This document shows positions 16,203-26,308 of a DNA stretch of 64,000 nt, one piece after another. Position 1 is the first letter of the stretch, and every line of letters starts with the position of its first letter. This DNA is from Bacillota bacterium (lineage in GTDB: Bacteria > Bacillota > Proteinivoracia > UBA4975 > VEMY01), in contig VEMY01000039.1 of NCBI GenBank assembly GCA_009711825.1, positions 27,255-91,254 on the forward strand. The letters are read 5' to 3'. The position numbers and the translations under genes were made by a program. Below the pieces are notes generated by a model. The model ran no database searches. It was not told the origin of the DNA and saw only the letters and a list, made by a program, of their open reading frames with translations.

Positions 16203-17819
16203 TTATTTTGCAAAATACCAGTTTTTACAATTTGATAAGTCAAAACCATTGACTGCAATCGCTTCAATATCCGAACTGACAATTACTATGCGCTGAGGGG
16301 CAAATAAAAATACAGAGGGCAGGTCGATGGCCAATTCATGCTGCAAATCCCGATATACCTGGAGCCGAACTTGTGGATTGGTTTTTTCGCGGCCAATCAT
16401 TATCAGTTCATCTACAAGACTGTTGTTATAGCCACCATAGTTGGCCGCTGCCCCGGAGTGATATAGTTCATAGGGATCGGGCTCAGCTGTCAACGCCCAA
16501 TTAAGCAACGCCAAATGATAATCACCGGGGATGATGCTGTCTTTCAACAATTCACTGTTGGCAAGGGGGTGAAGTTCAACCCCAAAACCCACAGCCTCTA
16601 AGTATTGCTCAATGTCGACCACCAGAGCCTCCGCCAGCGGATTATCACTGGGATAGGTAAGGGTCAACTCCAGGCGCTGCCAGACCGGCACTTCGCTGCC
16701 CACATTTCTGGCACGTATCCCGGAATCGTCAGTGAGCTCCCAGCCCGCAGTTTCCAAGAGTTCACGGGCAGTAGCGGGATCAAACTCATAATCCGGCGTA
16801 TCCTCGGCATAAGCCCAGGAAGCCGGTGAAATCGGGCTGTCGAGAATTGTTCCATGGCCATGCAAATGCGTGTCGACCAAGGCCTGACGGTCGATGGCGT
16901 GGGCAACTGCCGCCCGGACACTTTTATTCCGCCAGAAATTTGACTGGGCGCCAAAGGCGCCGGCGCGGTGATTAAACCCCAGCGACCAATAGCTGCCGCT
17001 GCTTGGGGCGTACAAGCTATGTGTTTCTGAGACTTGATTATAGATTGCTTCCTTGTCTGCCGGCACATCGCCAACCATATTAACATCGCCCCTCACCAAG
17101 GCAGCTAGGGCCACGTCGATATTTTCAACAAAGCGGTAGTAGATGGTTTCCAAATATGGCAGCGGCGCCTGATGGTATCCGGTATTACGCTCCAGCTGTA
17201 GATAGTCTCCCGGTTGCCAGTCCTCAAGCTGCCAGGGCCCGGTGCCCACCGGTTCCCGATTTAGAGGATGGTCGTTAATATCAGTTAGCGCGTGATTATC
17301 CTCTGCCAGCAGGTGCCGTGGCAAAACAGGAATCATCAGATAATCAACAAATGGGCCAAAGGGTTTGGTCAATTTAAAAATAACTGTATGATTATTGGCA
17401 ACTGTCACCGTATCCAGATAATCATGACCGTGCCGACGAGTAAACCCATCAAGCTCAAGTCTTCTCAACTCGGAAAAAGTAAAGGCGACATCGCTGGCGG
17501 TAAATGGTTCCCCATCATGCCAAAGGACATCCTCTTTCAAATGCACCGTCCAACTTAACCCGTCATCAGACACACTCCAACTCTGGGCCAGCACCCCAGC
17601 CAGTTGTTGTTCTTCATCGTATGTAAGCAGCGGTTCATAAATATTGGCGGCAACTTCCTGCACCAAGCGATCTCCACTGAGCAGCGGATTCAGATGCGTA
17701 GGCTCGCCCACCACCGCCTGGCTAAAAACACCGCCGATTGGTAAATCATCTCCACAGCCGGGTGCCGCAATAACAAGCAGCCCCATCAGTGCCGCAACAC
17801 AAAACTTACTTATGCGCAT
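16203..17819 (-). CDS. peptide-binding lipoprotein of an ABC transporter (family 5)
   Basis: A 538-residue extracellular solute-binding protein. The signal peptide ends in lipobox IAAPGC. The family 5 signature EPTHLNPLLSGDRLVQEV opens the mature protein, with DDGLSWTVHLKEDVLWHDG and NPLNREPVGTGPW further on. It captures peptides at the membrane surface for an ABC importer. AGGGGAGAGG precedes ATG 17819. It closes a minus-strand run after the lytic transglycosylase and coaE, and no permease is adjacent, so it may share the DppB/C permease at the window start or use one elsewhere. Confidence 0.88.
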   Translation of the reverse strand: MRISKFCVAALMGLLVIAAPGCGDDLPIGGVFSQAVVGEPTHLNPLLSGDRLVQEVAANIYEPLLTYDEEQQLAGVLAQSWSVSDDGLSWTVHLKEDVLWHDGEPFTASDVAFTFSELRRLELDGFTRRHGHDYLDTVTVANNHTVIFKLTKPFGPFVDYLMIPVLPRHLLAEDNHALTDINDHPLNREPVGTGPWQLEDWQPGDYLQLERNTGYHQAPLPYLETIYYRFVENIDVALAALVRGDVNMVGDVPADKEAIYNQVSETHSLYAPSSGSYWSLGFNHRAGAFGAQSNFWRNKSVRAAVAHAIDRQALVDTHLHGHGTILDSPISPASWAYAEDTPDYEFDPATARELLETAGWELTDDSGIRARNVGSEVPVWQRLELTLTYPSDNPLAEALVVDIEQYLEAVGFGVELHPLANSELLKDSIIPGDYHLALLNWALTAEPDPYELYHSGAAANYGGYNNSLVDELIMIGREKTNPQVRLQVYRDLQHELAIDLPSVFLFAPQRIVIVSSDIEAIAVNGFDLSNCKNWYFAK

Positions 17820-17840
17820 AGCCCTCTCCCCTTAACAGAA

Positions 17841-18437
17841 TTAATGTCCACTGCCGACAAAGAATCCCCGCTCGCTAAAATAATAACGCTGGTAGCGCCC
17901 CTGTGCCAACTCGACCTTGCCGAGGTAATCCCGGGTTTCGGGGTATGGAATCTGCTCCCGGTCTTCCATTTTTCCGCTCCAGACATCATCTTCCAGCCAG
18001 GAACGCACCTTCCCCCGGCCGGCATTATATGCGGCTAGGACCAAAGGCAAATCGTTGTCAAATTCCCGGGCCAGATTGTTGAGGTACCAGGTGCCCAACA
18101 TAAGATTAAATTCCGGCTTCACCAACAAGTCCTCAATTTCTTCAGCCGCCACTGCCAACCCCATTTGCTCGCTGATCCATGTAGCGGTGGAAGGCAAAAG
18201 CTGCATCAGGCCGGTGGCGCCGCGCCGGGACACGGCATCAGCGCGGAAATTGCTCTCAACCTTTATAACCGCAGCGACCAAAGCCGGATCAAGATCATAT
18301 TGCCCGGCTCGCTCCTCAATTAGTTCCCGATAGTGCAAAGGGTAGATAATTCTCCCTATCAGGGGCGAGTCAATTAACATATATACCAGTGACACAAGGA
18401 TAGTAAAGGCCAGAATTCTGACCAGAATTTTTGGCAT
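17841..18437 (-). CDS. membrane-anchored soluble-type lytic transglycosylase (SLT domain)
   Basis: About 198 residues: an N-terminal membrane anchor (LVRILAFTILVSLVYMLI) and an SLT domain. The catalytic Glu lies in IKVESNF, followed by ATGLMQLLPSTA and AAYNAGRGKV, the conserved lysozyme-like fold motifs. It cleaves peptidoglycan between MurNAc and GlcNAc, forming 1,6-anhydro ends, outside the membrane. The start is ATG 18437 after AAAGGAAG; an open extension reaches 18533 but runs into coaE. It lies just downstream of coaE. Confidence 0.85.
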   Translation of the reverse strand: MPKILVRILAFTILVSLVYMLIDSPLIGRIIYPLHYRELIEERAGQYDLDPALVAAVIKVESNFRADAVSRRGATGLMQLLPSTATWISEQMGLAVAAEEIEDLLVKPEFNLMLGTWYLNNLAREFDNDLPLVLAAYNAGRGKVRSWLEDDVWSGKMEDREQIPYPETRDYLGKVELAQGRYQRYYFSERGFFVGSGH

Positions 18438-18456
18438 ATGCTCAGAGCTTCCTTTG

Positions 18457-19068
18457 CTAATCAATCTTTGTATATTGTGCCCATAATTCCAGAATTCGCT
18501 CTCTGGTTTGACGTCTGGTGCCCATATTGTCAATCACAGCATCCGCCCGGGCAATTTTTTCTTCCACCGGCATCTGCGCCTCCACCCGTTGGACAGCCAG
18601 CTTACAATCCAGCTTGTCCCGATTCATGAGACGATTAATTTGCGTTTCCCTGTCTACAGTAACCACCCAAACTACATCCACCAAGTCGTCCGCCTTGGCC
18701 TCAAACAACAGGGCAGCATCCAGCACAATCGCCGGCACATCATCCTTTTGTTTATAATAACGGATTTTATCGCGTATATTGTCCATCATCCGGGGGTGAA
18801 CAATGCTGTTCAGACGCTTCAGCTTTTCCGGTTGCCCAAACACCTTATTCCCCAGACGGCGACGGTTAATACTGCCATCGGGATTGAGAATCTCACGGCC
18901 AAATTCAGCAACAATCTCCCGCCAGGCCGGAGAATCCTTTTTCACGACAACCTTCCCCTCCCTGTCGGCGTCAATAATCACCGCCCCAAGTCGTTTCAAG
19001 ACCTTGGCAATCGTCGACTTACCGCAGGCAATCCCCCCGGTAAGCCCAATCACAACCGGTTCATCCAT
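18457..19068 (-). CDS. coaE: dephospho-CoA kinase
   Basis: CoaE phosphorylates dephospho-CoA with ATP in the last step of coenzyme A synthesis. The P-loop GLTGGIACGKSTIAK is near the N-terminus, followed by IIDADREGK, the lid and VHPRMMDNI, and EAKADDLVDVVWVV. About 203 residues is normal. ATG 19068 after AGAGGA is the likely start; GTG 19080 is possible. In Bacillus coaE (ytaG) also lies beside ytaF, mutM and polA, and the same order is kept here. Confidence 0.93.
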   Translation of the reverse strand: MDEPVVIGLTGGIACGKSTIAKVLKRLGAVIIDADREGKVVVKKDSPAWREIVAEFGREILNPDGSINRRRLGNKVFGQPEKLKRLNSIVHPRMMDNIRDKIRYYKQKDDVPAIVLDAALLFEAKADDLVDVVWVVTVDRETQINRLMNRDKLDCKLAVQRVEAQMPVEEKIARADAVIDNMGTRRQTRERILELWAQYTKID

Positions 19069-19224
19069 ATGTCCTCTCACCCCCGTTTTTTGTGGGTTAC
19101 ACTACAGATAAAAGTTACCTAACAAAATAACGAACATTATTGCTCCATACTACGGTAAACCTTAGTCACTTCTCCACAACTCTGCTTTCCGTATAGTATA
19201 CCAAATATGCAACCCAAAGCATCA

Positions 19225-19815
19225 TTATACCAAGATAAATTTAACCACACCCAGCCCGCAGATGATCAACCCCGGCAAAACCTGCAGCCGCTCCACCCAT
19301 TTGGCGGCCGCAATCGACTCGCCCAAGGCAAATCCTCCGCCCACCAGCAGAATCTTCGCCCCGGCCACAGCCACCGCTGTCCATATAGGGGGAAAACCGG
19401 CCATGGCGGCGCCAAACCCAGCGCCAAAGGCGTCCAAAGCCAATGCCAGCCCCAGAACAACACCTTCCCGCACACTTATTGTTCCCGAACGGTCAAAATC
19501 TGCCCGCGCCGGTTCATCCAATAATCCCAACAAACCGCCTGCGCGATTCCGTTTGGAAAGCTGCTGCACCAACATTAAGGCGCCAAAAACCACAAGAATA
19601 CCGCCACCAATACGGGCAGTAAACTCGGGGCTAAATAACAAAGAGATCAGACTGCCAACCGTCATTGACAGCAAAACGGCAGTTCCGGAAGCCAGCCCTA
19701 AAAGCACCAGAGAAAGAGGCGGCAACTTCATTTTCCCCAAACCGTAGGCGAGCCCAACACCAAATCCGTCTACACTGACGGCAAATGCAAGCAAAAGAAC
19801 GGAGAAAAGAACCAT
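19225..19815 (-). CDS. ytaF: sporulation membrane protein YtaF (MntP-like)
   Basis: A membrane protein of about 196 residues with six hydrophobic segments in two halves, each starting with a DGFGVGLAYG or DAFGAGFGAA motif. These Asp-containing repeats are typical of the YtaF/MntP manganese-exporter superfamily. In Bacillus ytaF sits between mutM and coaE, as here. The start is ATG 19815, 8 nt after AAGG; GTG 19824 lies inside the SD region. The role in sporulation is taken from the family, not shown by the sequence. Confidence 0.85.
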   Translation of the reverse strand: MVLFSVLLLAFAVSVDGFGVGLAYGLGKMKLPPLSLVLLGLASGTAVLLSMTVGSLISLLFSPEFTARIGGGILVVFGALMLVQQLSKRNRAGGLLGLLDEPARADFDRSGTISVREGVVLGLALALDAFGAGFGAAMAGFPPIWTAVAVAGAKILLVGGGFALGESIAAAKWVERLQVLPGLIICGLGVVKFILV

Positions 19816-19891
19816 ATATCTCACCTTCCATACCAGACAGATTTCCTGTCAATTCCCTATCATAGTATGGAAGCTGAGACTCTGGTGTGCT

Positions 19892-20710
19892 TCAGGTCTG
19901 ACAGCGGGGACAGTACACGCTGGAGCGCCCGCCAATTCTGACACTGGCCAGCCGGGCGCCGCACTCGCGGCAGGGTTCGCCGCTGCGTCCATAGACATTG
20001 AGTTTCTGCTGGTATTCGCCGCTGGTGCCCCGACCACTGCGGTAGTCACGAAAGGTTGTTCCTCGGGCGCTGATTGCTCCGCTAAGAACCTCGCGGATTG
20101 TCAGGCAAAGCGTTTCCGCTTCCGCAGCAGAAATGGAACTGGCCGGGCGCCGGGGATCAATGCCGGCCAGAAACAATGCCTCATCAACATAAATATTCCC
20201 CAGCCCGGCCACAACCCGTTGGTCCAGGAGCAGAGTCTTAACTGGGGCCCGACGGTTTGCGGCCCGGCCTAAAAGCCAGGTCGAGCAAAAATCATCGGCC
20301 AGGGGCTCCGGCCCCAAGTCGATGAAACCACCCAACTGAGTTTCTTCCCCCGGGTACCAGGCCCACATATCGCCAAAGCGGCGCAAATCGCAATACCATA
20401 CAGTAGTCCCATCATCGAGCCGAAACCAGGCCCGGAGATACTTTTCCTCCTTGGCCAGGTTCAGGAGCAAACGGCCGGTCATTCGCAAATGAATCATCCA
20501 GGTGAGCTGCTGCTCCAAACCAATAACTATATATTTTCCCCTGCGGGTTACAGTGAGTATCTCCTTGCCTTCCAGGCGGCGACAAAACTCCGCTTGCTGG
20601 GGGAACCGAACCAGGAGCGGATCGTCCACAGTAACAGATTCAACCCGTCGTCCTATCAGATGCGGTTCCAAGTCGGCAACTACGGTCTGAACTTCCGGGA
20701 GTTCAGGCAT
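19892..20710 (-). CDS. mutM: formamidopyrimidine-DNA glycosylase
   Basis: MutM/Fpg removes oxidised purines such as 8-oxoguanine and nicks the abasic site. The N-terminus MPELPEV supplies the catalytic Pro and Glu. The helix-two-turn-helix contains the VAGLGNIYVDEALF segment, and the C-terminal zinc finger has two CxxC pairs (CRECG and CPRC). At 272 residues it is complete. It overlaps polA by 8 bp and should be co-translated with it, linking base excision with gap filling. Confidence 0.95.
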   Translation of the reverse strand: MPELPEVQTVVADLEPHLIGRRVESVTVDDPLLVRFPQQAEFCRRLEGKEILTVTRRGKYIVIGLEQQLTWMIHLRMTGRLLLNLAKEEKYLRAWFRLDDGTTVWYCDLRRFGDMWAWYPGEETQLGGFIDLGPEPLADDFCSTWLLGRAANRRAPVKTLLLDQRVVAGLGNIYVDEALFLAGIDPRRPASSISAAEAETLCLTIREVLSGAISARGTTFRDYRSGRGTSGEYQQKLNVYGRSGEPCRECGARLASVRIGGRSSVYCPRCQT

Positions 20711-23291
20711 TGCTGTCTGACTCCAGGACCAAGGGCGACATATCGTACCAGTTTGCGCCGTATTTCAAGTCAGCCACCAGCGGGACATCCAAATCTGCCA
20801 CCTGCTCCATTGCCCGGCGCACCAGACGACCGGCCCACTGCAGCTCTTCATCGGGGACCTCCAAAACAAGTTCATCGTGGACCTGGAGCAGCATCCTTGT
20901 GACGATTCCCTCACTGTCCAGGCGTCGTTCCACCTCCACCATCGCCAGCTTGATAATATCGGCGGCGGAACCCTGGATTGGCGTGTTAATCGCCGTACGT
21001 TCGGCAAAAGAGCGACGTTGATAGTTGCGACTGTTAATCTCAGGCAGGTACCGGCGCCGGTTCCACAACGTGGTAACATAGCCTTGTTTGTGGGCAGTCT
21101 CCATGATTTGATCCATATACTCCCGCACCCCGGGATAGCGCTTAAAATAGGTGTCGATATATGCTTTCGCCTTCGCCCGGCTGATGCCCAGCGCCTGGGA
21201 GAGACCGAAATCTGTCTGGCCGTAGACCAGGCCAAAGTTCACTGCTTTGGCTGCCCGACGCTGGTCGTCATTTACCTGGTCTGGCGCCACTTCAAAAATC
21301 TCTGCCGCTGTATGGCGATGTATATCTTCGCCGGCGCGGAAGGCCTCAACTAGGCGGGTATCGCCGGCGATATGGGCAAGGATACGCAGTTCGATTTGGG
21401 AATAATCAGCGGCCAGCAGCCAGCGATAACCGCCCCCGGCCACAAACGCCTTGCGAATCCGGCGCCCTTCCTCCAAGCGGATGGGAATGTTCTGCAAGTT
21501 GGGCTCGGTGCTGGACAAGCGGCCGGTGGCGGTGACCAACTGGTTAAAGGTCGTATAAATGCGTCCGCTCTCCCGGTCCCACACGCCCTTGAGGCCGTCA
21601 ATATAAGTGCTTTGGAGTTTGACCAGTTGCCGGTAGTCCATGACCAGGGGAATGATTTCGTGGTCGCCCTGAAGCGCCTCCAGCACCCCGCTGTCGGTGG
21701 AGTAGCCGGTTTTGGTCTTGCGCACTGGCGGCAAGCCCAGCTTGTCAAACAACACTTCTCCCAGCTGGCGGGGCGAGTTAATGTTAAATTCGCCATCAGC
21801 CAAAGACCAGATCTCCTGCTCGAGGCCGGATATCCGCTGAGCCAACTCTTCACCAATCGTCTCCAATTCCCGAATATCCACCGAAACTCCGTTCAGTTCC
21901 ATCCGCGCCAGCACACGGGCCAATGGCAGCTCGATTTCCTGGTAAAGATCCGTCAGGCCTGCCTCTGCCAGTTCAGACTCCAGTCGCCGCCAAAGCCGGG
22001 GCAGCAGCCCGGCATGGTGGAGAATATATTCAGCATCTGCCTGCTCCGGTTGCTGGTCCAAACCGCCTTCGGTCCACACCCGCACCAGTTGGGGCACATC
22101 CAGGTTGCTACCCGGCTTTAGCAAGTATCCGGCCAATTGGCAACTTTCCACCCGGCAACGGACAAGCTCATCCTGTTCCAGGGCAAAGCGGTGCACCGCC
22201 TTGGCATCGTCGGTAATCAGGGTCTTGCCTTCGGTGGTTATAAATTTCAGTAGTGCAGGCTTGACAGCCGCAGCAGCATCCTCAACGCAGAGCCATGTCC
22301 TATCTTCCCGACCAATTGCGAAGCCAGCGGCGTTAAAGAGCACCGCCACACTGTCGCCGGCAAAAAGGGCATTAACTTCGCCAGGTTCGCTAAACGTTTC
22401 AAGCTCCAGCTGTGGCGCCTCCGGCGCCGATCGGGAAAGATTCAGTCGCTCCAGCAGCGTGTTGAATTCCAACTGTTTAAAGAGCTGGTAGAGTTTTTCC
22501 TCATCTGGCTCCGGCGCTGCCGGCGGCCACTCTATATCCACCGGGGCTGCCAGATCGATTGTCGCCAGCTCCCGGCTAATCTCCGCCTGTTCGCGGTACT
22601 GCTCCAGGTTTTGGCGCACCCGCACTTTCAGCTCTTCAATATGTTCATAAACGTTTTCCAGGGAACCGTACTGGGACACCAGCTTAATCGCAGTCTTCTC
22701 GCCGATTCCCGGCACGCCGGGAATATTATCAGAGCTGTCGCCCATCAACGCCTTGACATCGATGAGCTGCCGGGGCTCCACTTGGTAGCGTTCGAAAACT
22801 GCATCGGTATCGTAGAGCTTGATTTGGCTGAGGCCCTTTTGCGTAAGGATTACTTCGGTATCCGGAGCCACCACCTGCAGGATGTCCCGGTCACCGCTGA
22901 CTATCCAGGCAAACATCCCCTCATTCCGAGCCCTGACAGCCAGGGTCCCCACCAGATCATCGGCCTCATAGCCCTGCTCACCGACAATTGGGATTCCCAG
23001 GGCTGTCAGCACCTCCTTGGCAATTGTGAACTGATCCCGCAACTCTGGCGGCATTTTCGGCCGGTGGGCCTTGTATTCGGCGAACTGCTCCTGACGCCGG
23101 GTGGGGCCCGGAAGATCAAAGGCCGCTACAATATAATCGGTGGGATAATCCTCCCGCAGTTTCATTAACATATTGATAAACCCATAAACTGCTCCGGTCG
23201 GCTGCCCGGCACTGTTTTCCAAGGGGGGCAGGGCAAAAAATGCCCGGTACAGCAAACTGTTGGCATCTATCAACATCAGTTTTTTACTCAT
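20703..23291 (-). CDS. polA: DNA polymerase I
   Basis: A complete 862-residue polymerase. The 5'-nuclease domain (about residues 1-290) has the acidic cluster motifs EADDLVGTLA and GDSSDNIPGVPGIG. The central domain (about 300-450) lacks recognisable Asp/Glu motifs of a 3'-5' exonuclease, as in Bacillus-type enzymes. The polymerase domain carries motif A DYSQIELRILAH, motif B RRAAKAVNFGLVYG and motif C QVHDELVLEVP. It fills gaps in repair and replaces Okazaki primers. AGGAAGGAG precedes ATG 23291. First gene of the polA-mutM pair. Confidence 0.96.
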   Translation of the reverse strand: MSKKLMLIDANSLLYRAFFALPPLENSAGQPTGAVYGFINMLMKLREDYPTDYIVAAFDLPGPTRRQEQFAEYKAHRPKMPPELRDQFTIAKEVLTALGIPIVGEQGYEADDLVGTLAVRARNEGMFAWIVSGDRDILQVVAPDTEVILTQKGLSQIKLYDTDAVFERYQVEPRQLIDVKALMGDSSDNIPGVPGIGEKTAIKLVSQYGSLENVYEHIEELKVRVRQNLEQYREQAEISRELATIDLAAPVDIEWPPAAPEPDEEKLYQLFKQLEFNTLLERLNLSRSAPEAPQLELETFSEPGEVNALFAGDSVAVLFNAAGFAIGREDRTWLCVEDAAAAVKPALLKFITTEGKTLITDDAKAVHRFALEQDELVRCRVESCQLAGYLLKPGSNLDVPQLVRVWTEGGLDQQPEQADAEYILHHAGLLPRLWRRLESELAEAGLTDLYQEIELPLARVLARMELNGVSVDIRELETIGEELAQRISGLEQEIWSLADGEFNINSPRQLGEVLFDKLGLPPVRKTKTGYSTDSGVLEALQGDHEIIPLVMDYRQLVKLQSTYIDGLKGVWDRESGRIYTTFNQLVTATGRLSSTEPNLQNIPIRLEEGRRIRKAFVAGGGYRWLLAADYSQIELRILAHIAGDTRLVEAFRAGEDIHRHTAAEIFEVAPDQVNDDQRRAAKAVNFGLVYGQTDFGLSQALGISRAKAKAYIDTYFKRYPGVREYMDQIMETAHKQGYVTTLWNRRRYLPEINSRNYQRRSFAERTAINTPIQGSAADIIKLAMVEVERRLDSEGIVTRMLLQVHDELVLEVPDEELQWAGRLVRRAMEQVADLDVPLVADLKYGANWYDMSPLVLESDSNA

Positions 23292-23352
23292 CGTCCCAAC
23301 TCCTTCCTAGCAAATATTTTCACCAGACCAGCTTAAAATACCTGCCGGTACA

Positions 23353-23392
23353 CAAAAAAACCGGGCACAGCCAAAAGATGCTGTTCCCGGGC
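23353..23392 (-). terminator. intrinsic terminator of dinB
   Basis: On the minus strand GCCCGGGAACAGC pairs with GCTGTGCCCGG across a 7-8-nt loop (one bulged base), followed by seven T. It separates dinB from polA. Confidence 0.8.
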
Positions 23393-23393
23393 T

Positions 23394-24587
23394 CTAACGG
23401 GAATCATCATCCTGCTTTGTCTTTAACACCGCTGCCCGCCGCACCACATCCTTGCCGTAACGAGCAGAGAGTTGATCCATGGTTTCGGCGATTATCTGCT
23501 CCCGGCCGTCATCCGGCTCGGCAAAGAGGGTCAGCTGCTGGCTGCCGCCATGCCGGTTCAGGTTACTGGCCCCCACACCCAACAGGCGTAGACCGCGACC
23601 TCCGGTCGCCGCCTTCTCCCACAGTTCCACAGCCCGGGTATAGATGGGCTTTGTCAGCGCGGCGGGAGCAGATAAACTGCCCTGCCGAGTAATGGTCTTG
23701 AAATTGCCGAAGCGCAACTTCACGGTTACGGTTCCCGCTGTCAGGCCCTTCTTGCGCAAACGCCTGGCCACATCCTCGGAGAGGTCCAATAAAGTGGCCC
23801 TGATTTCGTCCTCATCACGCACATCCTGGGCAAAGGTGGTCTCACGACTGACAGACTTTACCCCGTGGCTGGTGACAACCCGTCGCTCATCCAGTCCCCG
23901 GGCCAGATGCCAGAGGTGCTCTCCCAGCTTGCCAAAGGCCGCCGTCAAAAGCGACTTATCCAGGAGCGCCAGTTGGCCGATGGTATCAATTCCCATCTCC
24001 CGGAGCTTGTCGCCGGTGCGTTCTCCCACGCCCCAAAGTTTGCCCACAGGCAGTGGATGCAATATCTCCTCTACCTGATTGGAAGGGATGACAGTCAGCC
24101 CATCGGGCTTATCAAGGTCGGAAGCCAGTTTGGCAAGAAATTTGTTGGCTGCCACCCCCACCGAACAGGTAAGGCCGGTCTCCTCGGCCACCGCTTGGCG
24201 GATGGCCCGGGCAATTTCTTGCGGTGGACCAAAGAGGCGCTCACATCCCCGGACATCGAGGAACGCCTCATCTATGGAGATGGGCTCCACCAATGGTGTA
24301 TAGCGCTGAAAAACCTGCATGATTTGCTGGGAAACCGCGGCGTACTTTTGCATATTTCCCCGCATGAACACGCCCTGGGGACAGAGGCGCCAGGCCTGAA
24401 TCAGGGGCATTGCCGAATGGATTCCATACTTCCTGGCCTCATAGCTGGCGGTGGACACCACCGAACGCACGTCACGGCGGGGATCGCCGCCAATTATCAC
24501 GGGCTTGCCCCGCAGCTCTGGGTTATCCCGCATCTCAACTGCTGCAAAAAAAGCGTCCATATCGACATGGATAATCGGCGTGTCCAA
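23394..24587 (-). CDS. dinB: DNA polymerase IV (Y family)
   Basis: A translesion polymerase of about 397 residues. The N-terminus IIHVDMDAFFAAVE gives the first catalytic Asp; SIDEAFLDV gives the Asp-Glu pair; SVGVAANKFLAKLASD and the little-finger region (SVSRETTFAQDV, VTVKLRFGNFKT) follow. It copies past damaged bases with low fidelity. GGGAGG 8 nt before TTG 24587 decides the start; an ATG frame from 24608 lacks an SD. No LexA-type box was evident in the short upstream region. Confidence 0.93.
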   Translation of the reverse strand: MDTPIIHVDMDAFFAAVEMRDNPELRGKPVIIGGDPRRDVRSVVSTASYEARKYGIHSAMPLIQAWRLCPQGVFMRGNMQKYAAVSQQIMQVFQRYTPLVEPISIDEAFLDVRGCERLFGPPQEIARAIRQAVAEETGLTCSVGVAANKFLAKLASDLDKPDGLTVIPSNQVEEILHPLPVGKLWGVGERTGDKLREMGIDTIGQLALLDKSLLTAAFGKLGEHLWHLARGLDERRVVTSHGVKSVSRETTFAQDVRDEDEIRATLLDLSEDVARRLRKKGLTAGTVTVKLRFGNFKTITRQGSLSAPAALTKPIYTRAVELWEKAATGGRGLRLLGVGASNLNRHGGSQQLTLFAEPDDGREQIIAETMDQLSARYGKDVVRRAAVLKTKQDDDSR

Positions 24588-24645
24588 GCAAACCACCTCC
24601 CATGCCAATTATACCAAACATAGGTTCGTCAGGGAAGCTAGTTTT

Positions 24646-26256
24646 TTATGCCAGGGGCTGCCAATCGTCCCGATGCAGCACATGCAAAGCGTAGCGGGCC
24701 CGAGAGCCGCCGACATACAAATCGGCGCGACTGCAGACCCGGGAATCGGGCCGGACGCCAATCAACATCACGATATCGGCCTCTAAGCCCTTAAACGCGC
24801 GGACGGTGCTGAAACGCAAAGCGTTGGGATCGGGATCGCCCACATTCCGCAGCGGCCAGTCCCGGATTTTCTGGACATCGGCAAGACAGCTCTTTTCGCG
24901 GCGGTTGGGCGAGAGCACGGTAATACGCCGGGGTTGAATCCCCTTGGAGACCAAGCGCCCGATTTCCTGGGCCAGCACCCTTCGCTGCTCCTCATCATCC
25001 CGCCAAGAATGGAAATGAATTTCGCCTGAATCCCGGAGTCCCATACGCAGACGAGCGCCGCTCAGGGGTTCAATCCAGTTCTGGCAAATGGATACTGTGT
25101 TGCGCAAATTTGTTGTAAGTCGGAATCGGGAGGCAGGAAGGCGTTCCAGCCCCGCCGGGTCAACTTCGAAAATGTTCTGGCTGCCATCGGCAAAGATGTA
25201 AAATTCCCCATCCTCCCGGAGCATTGCCTCGAGACAGGCAATCCAATGGGGATGGAAGTCCTGGCCTTCGTCCACAACCAGGGAATCAAACTTTTGTTGC
25301 GCAGGCGCAGAACTGAAATAGTCAAAACCGGCGTTGGGCAGCTCTTGCTCAAAATAATCATTACTGCGGGCAATATCGGCCGGCTTTCGCAGCCCGGTTA
25401 CCTGCTCCAGCAGGCCATGAAAATGAAGCGCCGTCAGATTCGGAGAATCGGCCGGAAACTGCCGCGCCAGATTTTTGTTATAACAGGTCAGCAGCACTTT
25501 TTTGCCGGACTCGGCCAGCCGGCGGGCCTTTTCCACAGCCAGCATCGTCTTGCCGGTTCCGGCCGCGCCGTAAAAGATCATCCGCTTGTTCAGCTCGGTC
25601 TCCTCTAAAATTCGCTGCTGCTCATCGGTAAAATGAACAGCCAATCGGTCGGCAAAAGCCCGGATCTGATCCTCTAAGGTGTTATACACCCGAAAGCTGC
25701 GGTTCAGAACTCTGTCCACCAGCTGCCGGGCAGCCGCTGAATCTCGGCGCTCCCCAATGGTATTAAAGATCTCGGCGATTCGCACCGGAAAATTGTCCAC
25801 ATCCCGGTGCAAAAGCAGATTATGCTCCCGGATATAACCCGGCAGCTCACCGCTAACCCGACTGCAGTCGGGGAAACAAAGCACAAAATTAAACTTCAAG
25901 GGAAAGTATTGCGACGTCTGTGCCTGGTAACTCTTGGCCACAGCGTACATGGCGTTTCGGGCCTGCTGCACCGGATCCTTTTCCAGCTGACGGTAAACTC
26001 CGCCCCGGAATGCATGCCAGGCGCCGTTGAAATAACCCATTTCCCCTTTTTTGATTTCTACCACCAAAAATCCCAGGTAGGGGTGGACAATGATTAAATC
26101 TGCCTCCCAAACCACTGCGGCAGTAATCTGATTGGTGAACTTATACGAGTAAAACACCGTGTACTCAGAGGGCAGCTCCCGGGCCGCCATATACACCCGA
26201 CGTTCACCCTCATTTTCAATCTGGGCCGGGTCCAGTTCTGGAATGAGCTGGGCCAA
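24646..26256 (-). CDS. NERD domain plus superfamily 1 helicase
   Basis: About 536 residues. The N-terminal part (about residues 15-125) is a NERD nuclease-related domain with WEADLIIVHPYLGFLVVEIK, which has the Asp and Glu-x-Lys pattern of the nuclease fold. A UvrD-type helicase follows: Walker A FYGAAGTGKTMLA, Walker B SLVVDEGQDF, and motifs TNLRNT and FSTVRAFKGLEAD. It is probably involved in DNA processing or in phage/plasmid defence. GGAGG at 26266-26270 supports TTG 26256 (9 nt) or TTG 26262 (3 nt). It precedes dinB by a short gap but stands apart in function. Confidence 0.82.
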   Translation of the reverse strand: MAQLIPELDPAQIENEGERRVYMAARELPSEYTVFYSYKFTNQITAAVVWEADLIIVHPYLGFLVVEIKKGEMGYFNGAWHAFRGGVYRQLEKDPVQQARNAMYAVAKSYQAQTSQYFPLKFNFVLCFPDCSRVSGELPGYIREHNLLLHRDVDNFPVRIAEIFNTIGERRDSAAARQLVDRVLNRSFRVYNTLEDQIRAFADRLAVHFTDEQQRILEETELNKRMIFYGAAGTGKTMLAVEKARRLAESGKKVLLTCYNKNLARQFPADSPNLTALHFHGLLEQVTGLRKPADIARSNDYFEQELPNAGFDYFSSAPAQQKFDSLVVDEGQDFHPHWIACLEAMLREDGEFYIFADGSQNIFEVDPAGLERLPASRFRLTTNLRNTVSICQNWIEPLSGARLRMGLRDSGEIHFHSWRDDEEQRRVLAQEIGRLVSKGIQPRRITVLSPNRREKSCLADVQKIRDWPLRNVGDPDPNALRFSTVRAFKGLEADIVMLIGVRPDSRVCSRADLYVGGSRARYALHVLHRDDWQPLA

Positions 26257-26308
26257 AAGCAATCACCTCCACCCAAGTATTCAGCAAGCAGTCTGAAAAT
26301 TCCTGCCT

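Noticed and set aside
21350..22491. Long frames antisense or frame-shifted within polA
   Set aside because: They overlap a complete polymerase with all motifs and lack start signals.
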